In this document: positions 57,092-64,000 of the stretch, in pieces
How positions within the stretch are numbered: the first letter of the stretch is position 1
Layout: the number at the start of each line of letters is the position of its first letter
Made by a program: the position numbers and the translations under genes
Notes under the pieces: model-generated
What the model saw: only the letters and a program-made list of their open reading frames with translations
The model's database searches: none
Told to the model about the DNA's origin: nothing
Assembly (NCBI GenBank): GCA_024404675.1
Contig: JAKSPO010000007.1
Span: 1 to 64,000 of the forward strand
Reading direction: 5' to 3'
Origin: Lachnospiraceae bacterium
GTDB taxonomy: Bacteria; Bacillota; Clostridia; Lachnospirales; Lachnospiraceae
Length of the DNA stretch: 64,000 nt

Positions 57092-58015
57092 ATGAAGGCA
57101 GTGAAAAAAGGGTTATCGATGCTTGCTGCGATTCTGGTGCTCTCTTTTGTTACCTTTCTGGCCTTTGAGATTCTGCCGGGTGATGCAGCGGTGACAAAGC
57201 TTGGAACGAATGCGACACCGGAGCAGATTGAGGCACTCCGTGAGGAGATGGGACTGAACGATCCCTTTCTCGTTCGTTACGGCAGATGGATGGGCGGCGC
57301 GTGTACCGGCGATTTCGGTATGAGCAACCGTTACGGAAGACCTGTTTCGGAGCTTTTCCTGCAGATGCTCCCGAACACGCTTCTTCTCGCGGGACTGTCC
57401 TTTCTTCTGATTCTTATCATTGCCTTTCCGGTAGGACTTCTGTGCGGACGTTATCCGGGAAGCATTGGAGATCGGACGGGTGTCTTTCTGAATCAGACGC
57501 TGATGGCGATTCCGTCCTTCTTCCTTGGAATTCTGATTTCCGTAGTACTCGGGCTTGGGCTTAAGCTCTTCACACCCGGCGCATTTGTCCCTTATGACCA
57601 GGGACTTGGCGCATGCCTTTCGTACCTTTTCTTCCCGGCACTTGCGATCGCCCTTCCGAAGGCGGCGATGACGATTCGTTTCCTTCGTAGTGCGCTTCTT
57701 GGCGAGAGACGGAAGGAGTATGTCCGCACGGCGCGCAGCAAAGGACTCGGTGAGTGGGAGGTGCTTGTGAAGCATCTGCTCCCGAACGCACTTGCTGCAA
57801 CGGTTACCTTCCTTGGCGTAATTCTTTCCGAAATTGTGGCGGGAAGCATCGTTATTGAGCAGGTATTCGGCATCAACGGAATCGGCCGACTGCTCGTGAG
57901 CTCTGTTGCGAACAGAGACTTTAACGTTGTGCAGGCGCTTGTCCTTTATATCGGCATTGTTGTCATCGTTTTAAACGGTGTCATCGAATCGCTTGTACAG
58001 AAGGAGGGAGAATAG
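57092..58015 (+). CDS. ABC permease, DppB type
   Basis: A 307-aa permease with six membrane helices, N-terminal LSMLAAILVLSFVTFLAFEILPGD, the VRTARSKGLGEWEVLVKHLLPNAL coupling loop and IEQVFGINGIGRLLV near the end, all typical of DppB/OppB. ATG 57092 follows GGAGGAG; the longer ORF start lies in the ribosome site itself. It stands 1 bp before the fused gene. Confidence 0.92.
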   Translation: MKAVKKGLSMLAAILVLSFVTFLAFEILPGDAAVTKLGTNATPEQIEALREEMGLNDPFLVRYGRWMGGACTGDFGMSNRYGRPVSELFLQMLPNTLLLAGLSFLLILIIAFPVGLLCGRYPGSIGDRTGVFLNQTLMAIPSFFLGILISVVLGLGLKLFTPGAFVPYDQGLGACLSYLFFPALAIALPKAAMTIRFLRSALLGERRKEYVRTARSKGLGEWEVLVKHLLPNALAATVTFLGVILSEIVAGSIVIEQVFGINGIGRLLVSSVANRDFNVVQALVLYIGIVVIVLNGVIESLVQKEGE

Positions 58016-58016
58016 T

Positions 58017-60374
58017 ATGAAACGATATCGCTCCTTCAACTTCATATGTGGCGGAATCTTCCTTGGACTCACGGTTATTCTCGTGCTCTGGGGACTGCTC
58101 CACACGCCCTACGATCCGACGGAAATCAATGCCCTTCTGAAGAACGGTTCGCCCTCGCTTCGGCACCCGTTCGGTACGGACCAGCTTGGCCGCGATGTGT
58201 TGAGCCGTGTGATGGTCGGCGCGAGAACGTCCTTCTTCATCGGTGTTGCCACGATTCTGATCGGCGGTATCATCGGAACGCTTCTCGGCGCAATTGCCGG
58301 CTATTTCGGTGGATGGTTCGATACGATTCTGATGCGTATTAACGACTGCTTGCTTGCATTTCCCAGCATCCTGTTAGCACTCGTGCTCGTGTGTGTATTC
58401 GGTACCGGTGAGAAAAATGTGATTCTCGCGCTCGGCATTCTGTTCATCCCGAGTATCGCCCGCGTTGTGAGAAGCGAGATCAAAAAGCAGCTGCCGATGG
58501 ACTATGTTTCTAATGCTCGCCTTCTGGGCGTTTCCGAGGGACGGATTCTGTTCGTGCATATTCTGCCTAACATCCGCGCGACGCTTCTTGTGACGATGGC
58601 TGTCGGCTTTAATAACGCAGTGCTTGCCGAAGCGGGACTTTCCTACTTGGGGCTTGGCGTACAGCCGCCAAAGGCAAGCCTCGGACGTATGCTTTCCGAG
58701 GGACAGAGCTACCTCGGCTTGTCACCATGGACCGTTATCTTCCCGGGTCTTGTTCTGGTGCTGTGCGTCCTTGGCGTAACCTTGATCAGTGATGTATATT
58801 CCGGAAACTCGGCCGATACCGAGGACCCGGTTGTTGTAAGAAGAAAGATTCGTGCAGAGCTTACGGCGCAGCATCCCGTGAAGGAGACATCGGAGGCTTC
58901 TGATGCAATCCTTACGGTTGACAACCTTCGTATCGCCTTCTCGAATGACGAAGGAGCACCGAAGGAGGTTGTGCACGGGGTATCCTTCCGTCTGATGCCC
59001 GGCGAAAAGCTCGGTATCGTCGGCGAATCCGGAAGCGGCAAGAGTGTGACCGCACTTTCCGTGATGCATCTTCTGCCGGAGAACGGTGCGGCAATCGGTG
59101 ATATTTTCGTTCGTTACGAGGACGAAACGGGCAAGCATAATGTGGACATGTCCCACTACAATGCAAAGGATATGCAAAGATATCGCGGTGCGGAGATTGC
59201 AATGGTCTTCCAGGAGCCGATGTCCTCGCTGAACCCGATGCTTCGCATCGAAAGCCAGATGGCGGAGATGCTTACGCACGGTGAGGAGCAGTGGGAGAAG
59301 GAAGCTTTGAAGGCACGGCTTACCGAGGCGCTTCTTGAGGTAGACCTGACTGACACGGAGCGAATCCTTTCAAGCTACCCGGAGATGCTTTCCGGCGGAC
59401 AGCGCCAGCGTATTATGATTGCGATGGCAATGTTAAATCATCCGAAGGTTTTGATCTGCGACGAGCCGACGACTGCGCTTGATGCGGAGACCCAGGAGCA
59501 GATTCTGGTGCTTTTAAACCGTCTGCAGCGAAAGTATGGCACGGCAATTCTGTTCATCTCTCACGACCTTTCCGTTGTGGAGAGAATCTGCGACCGTGTG
59601 CTTGTCTTTTATAACGGTGTTTCCGTGGAAGAGGGCGCGGCGAAGGAGATCTTCAATGCACCGAAGGAGGCTTACACAAAGCGCCTGATTGCGGCAGCTA
59701 AGGGTGCCGAGCACGCAGAGCACATGGAAGTTCCGAAGGAGGAAGAGCCGATCGTTCGAGTAACCGATCTTTCGGTTTCCTTTGGCAGAAAGCGTAAGGG
59801 CGGCGTGACGAGCTATCGCACGAACGTACTTAAGAATTATAATCTGACCGTTAATCGCGGCGAGGTTTACGGTATTGTCGGTCGAAGCGGCAGCGGTAAG
59901 TCGACTCTCGCCAAATGCCTGTGCGGCCTGATGAAACCGACCGCGGGAACAATAGCAATCGACGGCAAGGTTGGAATGGTATTCCAGGATCCGTACGGAA
60001 GCCTGAATCCCGCAAAGACTGTGCAGTGGCTTTTAGAGGAGCCGCTCAGAATCCATAAGGTTCCGAAAGAGGAGCGTGAGGCTCGCGTACGGGAGATGCT
60101 TCCGGCAATCGGTCTTTCCGAGGAGTATGGAAGAAGACGTGTAACGGAGCTTTCCGGCGGACAGAGACAGCGTGTGGCAATCGGTATCGCATTGATGCAT
60201 AAGCCTGATATACTGGTGCTTGATGAGCCGGTATCGGCCCTTGACGTAACGGTTCAGGAGCAGATTCTTTCGCTCCTTGCAGACCTGCATGACCGCTACA
60301 AGCTGACCTATATTTTCATCACGCACGACCGTGAGGTAATGCGTCGTTTTGCGACGAAAACCGAGGTCTGGTAG
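58017..60374 (+). CDS. Fused DppC permease and two ABC ATPases
   Basis: A 785-aa fusion. Residues about 12-265 are a DppC-type permease (FGTDQLGRDVLSRVMVGAR, YVSNARLLGVSEGRILFVHILPN). 297-560 is a DppD-like ATPase: Walker A GESGSGKS 336-343, LSGGQ 458-462, LICDEP 479-484. 578-785 is a DppF-like ATPase: Walker A GRSGSGKS 622-629, LSGGQ 712-716, LVLDEP 733-738. The usual three genes are thus one. The join 266-296 is a charged linker. All catalytic motifs look intact. The C-terminus is short for DppF: it lacks the oligopeptide-type extension. AAGGAGGG precedes ATG 58017. Confidence 0.93.
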   Translation: MKRYRSFNFICGGIFLGLTVILVLWGLLHTPYDPTEINALLKNGSPSLRHPFGTDQLGRDVLSRVMVGARTSFFIGVATILIGGIIGTLLGAIAGYFGGWFDTILMRINDCLLAFPSILLALVLVCVFGTGEKNVILALGILFIPSIARVVRSEIKKQLPMDYVSNARLLGVSEGRILFVHILPNIRATLLVTMAVGFNNAVLAEAGLSYLGLGVQPPKASLGRMLSEGQSYLGLSPWTVIFPGLVLVLCVLGVTLISDVYSGNSADTEDPVVVRRKIRAELTAQHPVKETSEASDAILTVDNLRIAFSNDEGAPKEVVHGVSFRLMPGEKLGIVGESGSGKSVTALSVMHLLPENGAAIGDIFVRYEDETGKHNVDMSHYNAKDMQRYRGAEIAMVFQEPMSSLNPMLRIESQMAEMLTHGEEQWEKEALKARLTEALLEVDLTDTERILSSYPEMLSGGQRQRIMIAMAMLNHPKVLICDEPTTALDAETQEQILVLLNRLQRKYGTAILFISHDLSVVERICDRVLVFYNGVSVEEGAAKEIFNAPKEAYTKRLIAAAKGAEHAEHMEVPKEEEPIVRVTDLSVSFGRKRKGGVTSYRTNVLKNYNLTVNRGEVYGIVGRSGSGKSTLAKCLCGLMKPTAGTIAIDGKVGMVFQDPYGSLNPAKTVQWLLEEPLRIHKVPKEEREARVREMLPAIGLSEEYGRRRVTELSGGQRQRVAIGIALMHKPDILVLDEPVSALDVTVQEQILSLLADLHDRYKLTYIFITHDREVMRRFATKTEVW

Positions 60375-60390
60375 TCTTTTGAAAAAAAAG

Positions 60391-60419
60391 ATGACAGATT
60401 GCCGGTTATATGCTATCAT
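60391..60419 (+). promoter_or_regulatory. Promoter of Wzz-like gene
   Basis: ATGACA (60391-60396), 17 bp, TATCAT (60414-60419). Confidence 0.6.
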
Positions 60420-60483
60420 TCTATTCTGTGGTAGTGTGTATGTTTTTGGTATGTAACCAACAGAAAGAATTTGAGGAGACCAT

Positions 60484-61758
60484 ATGACCGGTAACGAACA
60501 GGAAATTTCGATCATCCAGCTTTTTCGAGTGGCCTTTGGAAATAAAATCAGACTGATTGGCGTGACGCTTGCAATCGCCGCACTGATGATGGTGTATGTT
60601 TTTTGTGTGCACGATCCCGGAAAGGCCGAGTATAAGAGTGATTTTAACTATTTTGTGCAGGGACTTGACGAGGGACATTATATCGACGGTTCCGCCTTCA
60701 ACTTCGAGCAGCTTGTATCCTTGAGCGCACTGGAAAGTGCCAAGGCGATCGAGAAAGAGTTTGCTTCAATCGATATCGCAGCGCTTTATGACGAGAACGG
60801 CATCTATGTTGAGCATGTGCGCGACGAGAAGATTACGAACAATGTTTCTTATGTATGCTACAGAATTGTTGCAAAGAAGCGTTTTTTCAAGGATGAGGAG
60901 CAGGCGAAGAAGTTTATCGCAACCCTTGCGGAAGCACCGATTGCCAAGACACTTCAGCTTTCCGATCCGAACAAGTATAAGTATTTTCTGAGTGCTATCG
61001 ACGATTGCGAGTCCTTTGAGCTGCAGCTTTCGTATCTTGCCGAGCAGCTTGCTCTTTTGGATGCGCGCTACGAGCAGCTGACGGATTACTATGGTGACAT
61101 TACACTTCTGGACGGCTCGACGCTAGCAGGTGTAAAGCATCGGATGGATGTATTTTTCGTCAATAATTCCCTTGATTATCTCCGCTATGAGCAGGAGGAG
61201 AAGGGCTACGTACTGAACAGAGGTCAGAACGTAAATAACCTGAAGCTTACAATGCTCGATCTTGAGAAGCAGAAGAAGTATAACGAGATGGAGCTTGAGC
61301 GTCTTGAGACCTCGATTTCCGCGTTGATGGGCGCGGTTTCCTCCGGAATTCAGAGTGCTGAAATTGACAGCTATAACTCAAGAATTACCGAGCTGATTGC
61401 GACCAATGTGGCAATTACGAAGAAGATTGACGACATTGAGCTGCAGCTTCAGAATGTTGATAATAAGAATAATACGGTATTCGGCGAGAAGATCCTTGGC
61501 ATGAAGAAGGAGCTTGAGCGCTATACCGACCAGTATCAGGCAATCGAGTATGAGGTTGTTCGTGATAACTCCAAGGTTTTCTTTTCACAGGCTTCGGTCA
61601 TCGAAGAGCAGGGAGGCTTTGGCCTGATTAAGGGTGCGGTGCTTGCAATCGTGCTCGGCGGCTTCCTGGCAGCCTGTGTGAATGTTGTCAAGGGCTGGAG
61701 AAGTCTTTTTATCGATCCATTTGCCGTGGAAGAGACTAAGAAAGAGAAGACCGAATAG
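60484..61758 (+). CDS. Wzz-like polysaccharide co-polymerase
   Basis: A 424-aa protein with a membrane helix at about 22-41 and another at about 378-400, and a long coiled-coil outer part between them (LEKQKKYNEMELERLETSISALM, ITKKIDDIELQLQNVD). This two-helix layout is that of Wzz-type chain-length regulators of surface polysaccharides. No BY-kinase or glycosyltransferase genes are beside it. TGAGGAG precedes the ATG. Short charged tail EETKKEKTE. Family assignment is by topology more than by motif. Confidence 0.65.
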   Translation: MTGNEQEISIIQLFRVAFGNKIRLIGVTLAIAALMMVYVFCVHDPGKAEYKSDFNYFVQGLDEGHYIDGSAFNFEQLVSLSALESAKAIEKEFASIDIAALYDENGIYVEHVRDEKITNNVSYVCYRIVAKKRFFKDEEQAKKFIATLAEAPIAKTLQLSDPNKYKYFLSAIDDCESFELQLSYLAEQLALLDARYEQLTDYYGDITLLDGSTLAGVKHRMDVFFVNNSLDYLRYEQEEKGYVLNRGQNVNNLKLTMLDLEKQKKYNEMELERLETSISALMGAVSSGIQSAEIDSYNSRITELIATNVAITKKIDDIELQLQNVDNKNNTVFGEKILGMKKELERYTDQYQAIEYEVVRDNSKVFFSQASVIEEQGGFGLIKGAVLAIVLGGFLAACVNVVKGWRSLFIDPFAVEETKKEKTE

Positions 61759-61773
61759 TAGTTTTTCGAATGA

Positions 61774-61803
61774 AACCGGGATGCGCCTGCATTCCGGTTT
61801 TTT
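61774..61803 (+). terminator. Intrinsic terminator
   Basis: AACCGG pairs with CCGGTT, with inner ATGC/GCAT pairing, and T-run to 61803. Confidence 0.85.
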
Positions 61804-61857
61804 GCTTATCAAAGGCTTTGTGCGCGTACGGCGAAGACGTATAAGGAGGGCACCGCA

Positions 61858-63555
61858 ATGATTGGAGTTTATGTAGCCTGTGTGATTATTTCCATCGTGA
61901 TCTGTTGCTGGTATTTCTGGGTGGATGTCAGGCGCAGTGTTATACAGAACATTATGCTTTTAATCCTTCTGATTGGTAATGTTGGCTATCTGTGCCTTGC
62001 CGTATCGAAGAATCTGGAGGAAGCAATCCTTTCCAATAAGCTTTGCTACCTGAGCGGCTGTTTCCTGCCGGTGCTGTATTTTCTGACGGTGTGCGAGGTG
62101 TGCCAGATGAGAGTCCGCAAGATTTGGGTTGCGGTGATGGTTTGTGTGCAGGGGGCCATCTACGGTCTTGTCTGTACGGTCGGATACCTGAATGTGTACT
62201 ATACAAGCGTAAGCTTTGCGACGAACAACGGAATCGGATATCTTGTGAAGGAGTATGCCCCTACGCATATGCTTTATATTGTAAGCGTGCTGTTTTACTT
62301 CGCGGTGGCAATCGTCATCGCGTGGTATGCAATCTTTCGAAAGAAGAACACGAACCGAATTGAGTTAATCGTCATGGTTGTCTGCTCCGGCGTGGCAATC
62401 TATGGCTATCTTGTGGAGCGTATCATTGACATTGATTATGAGGTAATGCCGGTTTTCTTCATCATTCTCAGCCTGGGTGCACTGATTCCAATCTATCATT
62501 CGGATATTTATACAGTCACCGAGAACCAGGAAGTCATCGATATGCAGCTTAATGATGTGGGCTTCATCACATTTGACCGAAATACCCGCTTCATGGGAGC
62601 CAACGAGACAGTTATGGGGCTGTTCGGAGAGCTTAAGGACGTACATATCGGTACTCGGATTGCGAAGCCGTCGGAGTTACTTGAATCGATCATTCAGGAG
62701 GTCGGTGCATTCTTTGAGAAGCTCGATAAGACAGAGCAGGAAGCGAAGCAGCTTGTGGTCGGCGACAAGACCTTTGAACTGAGAAATCACAAGCTGAAGA
62801 ACTTTCTTGGGCAGTATGTCGGTCTGACAATTGAGTTCAGAGACGTCACCGAGCATGCGAAGATAGTAGAGCTTACGAGAAAATATAACGAGGAGTTAAG
62901 CCTCGAGGTCGAGAAGAAGACCGAGCGCATCAAGAGCATGCAGGAGAGAACCATTCTCGGCATGGCGCAGATGGTGGAATCCCGTGACTTAAGTACGGGC
63001 GGTCATATCAGAAGAACAAGCGATGTCGTAAGAATCTTTGCGAAGAAGCTTCTTTCCGCCGATGCCGGAATGACGCGTAGCTTCCTTGAGCTTGTCATTC
63101 GAAGCGCACCAATGCATGACCTTGGTAAGATCGGTGTCGATGATGCCATCCTTCGAAAGCAGGGACGCTTTACGGACGAGGAATATGCGCAGATGAAGAA
63201 GCATTCCGAGGTCGGTGGCAAGATGGTTAAGGAGATCCTTACCAACGTGGAGGAGCCGGATTTTGTAAGGGTTGCCTTCAATGTTGCGAACTACCATCAC
63301 GAGAAGGTTAACGGAAAAGGCTACCCGGAAGGGCTTAAGGGGGAAGAAATCCCGTTAGAAGCAAGAATTATGGCACTTGCGGATGTTTTCGACGCGCTGG
63401 TTTCCAAGCGCTGCTATAAGGAGGCGTTTTCCTACGATCAGGCATTTGCCATTATCGAAAAGGATGCCGGCGAGCATTTTGATGCAAAGCTTGCTGCGGT
63501 ATTTCTGACCTGCAGACCTGAGTTAGAAGCGTATTACGATGAGGCAATGATATAA
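61858..63555 (+). CDS. 7TM-PAS-HD-GYP phosphodiesterase
   Basis: A 565-aa signalling protein. Residues 1-215 hold about seven membrane helices, like the N-terminal 7TM domain of some histidine kinases. About 225-335 is a PAS-like domain (LNDVGFITFDRNTRFMGANETVMGLFGE), about 336-365 a coiled coil, and 366-565 an HD-GYP domain with HDLGKIG (H420, D421) and HHEKVNGKGYP (480-490). HD-GYP enzymes break down cyclic-di-GMP; both motifs are intact, so activity is plausible. AAGGAGG precedes ATG 61858. No cyclase gene is nearby. Confidence 0.9.
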   Translation: MIGVYVACVIISIVICCWYFWVDVRRSVIQNIMLLILLIGNVGYLCLAVSKNLEEAILSNKLCYLSGCFLPVLYFLTVCEVCQMRVRKIWVAVMVCVQGAIYGLVCTVGYLNVYYTSVSFATNNGIGYLVKEYAPTHMLYIVSVLFYFAVAIVIAWYAIFRKKNTNRIELIVMVVCSGVAIYGYLVERIIDIDYEVMPVFFIILSLGALIPIYHSDIYTVTENQEVIDMQLNDVGFITFDRNTRFMGANETVMGLFGELKDVHIGTRIAKPSELLESIIQEVGAFFEKLDKTEQEAKQLVVGDKTFELRNHKLKNFLGQYVGLTIEFRDVTEHAKIVELTRKYNEELSLEVEKKTERIKSMQERTILGMAQMVESRDLSTGGHIRRTSDVVRIFAKKLLSADAGMTRSFLELVIRSAPMHDLGKIGVDDAILRKQGRFTDEEYAQMKKHSEVGGKMVKEILTNVEEPDFVRVAFNVANYHHEKVNGKGYPEGLKGEEIPLEARIMALADVFDALVSKRCYKEAFSYDQAFAIIEKDAGEHFDAKLAAVFLTCRPELEAYYDEAMI

Positions 63556-63564
63556 TTACGAGGT

Positions 63565-63590
63565 CCGGCGCCTGCACTTACGGGCGCCGG
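63565..63590 (+). terminator. GC-rich hairpin after HD-GYP gene
   Basis: CCGGCGCC (63565-63572) pairs with GGCGCCGG (63583-63590); only GCTTTC follows, so termination strength is uncertain. Confidence 0.55.
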
Positions 63591-63634
63591 GCTTTCAGGC
63601 TATCGCAAAGTTAAAAAGTCAGTGAAAATGTGTG

Positions 63635-63663
63635 TTGACATTTGCACGGGATAGTGTTATGAT
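63635..63663 (+). promoter_or_regulatory. Promoter of infC operon
   Basis: TTGACA (63635-63640), 17 bp, TATGAT (63658-63663). Transcription should start near 63670. Confidence 0.85.
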
Positions 63664-63669
63664 ACCTAT

Positions 63670-63845
63670 GCTGTATCAGTTACAGCCGAAGCAGAGTATC
63701 CGCTCTCACCTCCAGCAATTAAGCGAAGAGGTCATATAATTTCATATTTTCCCGCAAGGGAAGGTTGATTATGTGGAGTGGATATGTTTATCCACTTTTC
63801 TTTTTTGAAAAGTAAGCGTTATTCCCTTTTAGGAGGTGTTGTACT
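63670..63845 (+). ncRNA. infC leader (L20-type autoregulatory leader)
   Basis: The roughly 175-nt leader between promoter and infC holds the GAAGCAGAGTATCCGCTCTCACCTCC block and later GAGGTC, which match what I recall of Firmicute L20 leaders where ribosomal protein L20 binds and ends transcription of infC-rpmI-rplT. GAGGTC can pair back with the CACCTC strand. A terminator hairpin lies near its 3' end. Assignment needs a covariance-model search. Confidence 0.7.
63777..63807 (+). terminator. Attenuator terminator in infC leader
   Basis: AGTGGATA (63777-63784) pairs with TATCCACT (63789-63796) around TGTT, followed by TTTCTTTTTT. It sits before infC, so read-through must be regulated. Confidence 0.85.
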
Positions 63846-64000
63846 ATTAGCGATTACATGATTAACGAGCAGATCAAAGACAAGGAAATTCGTCTGATCG
63901 GTGAGCATGGGGAACAGCTTGGTGTTATGCCGAGCAAGGATGCCTTCAAGATTGCACAGGATGCGAATCTTGATCTGGTAAAGATTGCTCCGAACGCAGA
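63846..64000 (+). CDS. infC: Translation initiation factor IF-3 (partial)
   Basis: IF-3 binds the 30S subunit and checks start codons. The frame begins at ATT 63846, 9 nt after a strong AGGAGGTG (63831-63838), and reads [43 protein letters not shown]: a clear IF-3 N-terminal domain. ATT is the classic infC start through which IF-3 limits its own translation. The ATG at 63858 is too far in to use the site well. The gene runs off the right edge after about 51 codons. Confidence 0.93.
   Translation, partial: MSDYMINEQIKDKEIRLIGEHGEQLGVMPSKDAFKIAQDANLDLVKIAPNA

Overview
The window looks like a chromosomal segment of an anaerobic, plant-polysaccharide-using Firmicute, most likely a Lachnospiraceae member. 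This rests on the infC leader with AUU start, meso-DAP dehydrogenase, strong AGGAGG ribosome binding sites, VanZ/VanW/CotH/DUF4236-type genes, two intracellular GH115 alpha-glucuronidases and a GH9 remnant. Most of the window is of medium G+C. The first 2.6 kb is visibly AT-rich and foreign.

Layout. 1-2640 is the end of an accessory island: the ribozyme 3' end of a group II intron (domains V and VI), a DUF4417 gene and an unrecognised 425-aa gene. It abuts the decayed 3' end of a GH9 glycosidase gene (2641-3066). 3.1-6.0 kb holds rsmJ, a VanZ-like gene, and a DUF4004 regulator plus bactofilin-like pair with twin palindromic operators. 6.1-13.0 kb holds the first GH115, a YwaF-type membrane protein, an M32 carboxypeptidase, ddh and a small gene. 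13.0-18.1 kb has a dGTPase-like gene divergent from a zinc-ribbon membrane protein, then a fucose/arabinose-isomerase-type enzyme behind a perfect consensus promoter. 18.2-24.5 kb has a 1398-aa surface protein ending in collagen-like repeats and a membrane anchor, an ECF sigma/anti-sigma pair and a broken alcohol dehydrogenase.

24.6-33.7 kb has DUF4236-Nudix-aldo/keto reductase, an SPFH/RHH/PLDc_N/DUF1648/ABC operon with a 7-3-7 palindrome in its leader, a MATE exporter and a trigger-factor-like FKBP lipoprotein. 33.7-37.6 kb is a VTC polymerase-DUF4956-CotH module. 37.9-47.0 kb is truA, the second GH115, argF-type OTCase, coaX, dus, a DUF3298-like lipoprotein and asd. 47.1-52.8 kb is the most unusual locus: VanW, a DltA-like adenylating enzyme, a DltC-like carrier protein, a membrane-anchored PQQ-type beta-propeller and a GlnP-like SBP-SBP-permease fusion. 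52.9-60.4 kb has an esterase, two envelope proteins and a peptide ABC importer whose second permease and both ATPases are one polypeptide. 60.5-64.0 kb has a Wzz-like protein, an HD-GYP membrane protein and the start of infC behind an attenuated leader.

Themes: xylan side-chain use (two GH115 enzymes, sugar isomerase, esterase), envelope and surface construction (VTC/CotH, surface protein, Dlt-like operon), and well-resolved sigma-A promoters, mostly with 17-bp spacers. No tRNA, rRNA or CRISPR array was seen. Gene identities are from reading motifs; no database search was run.
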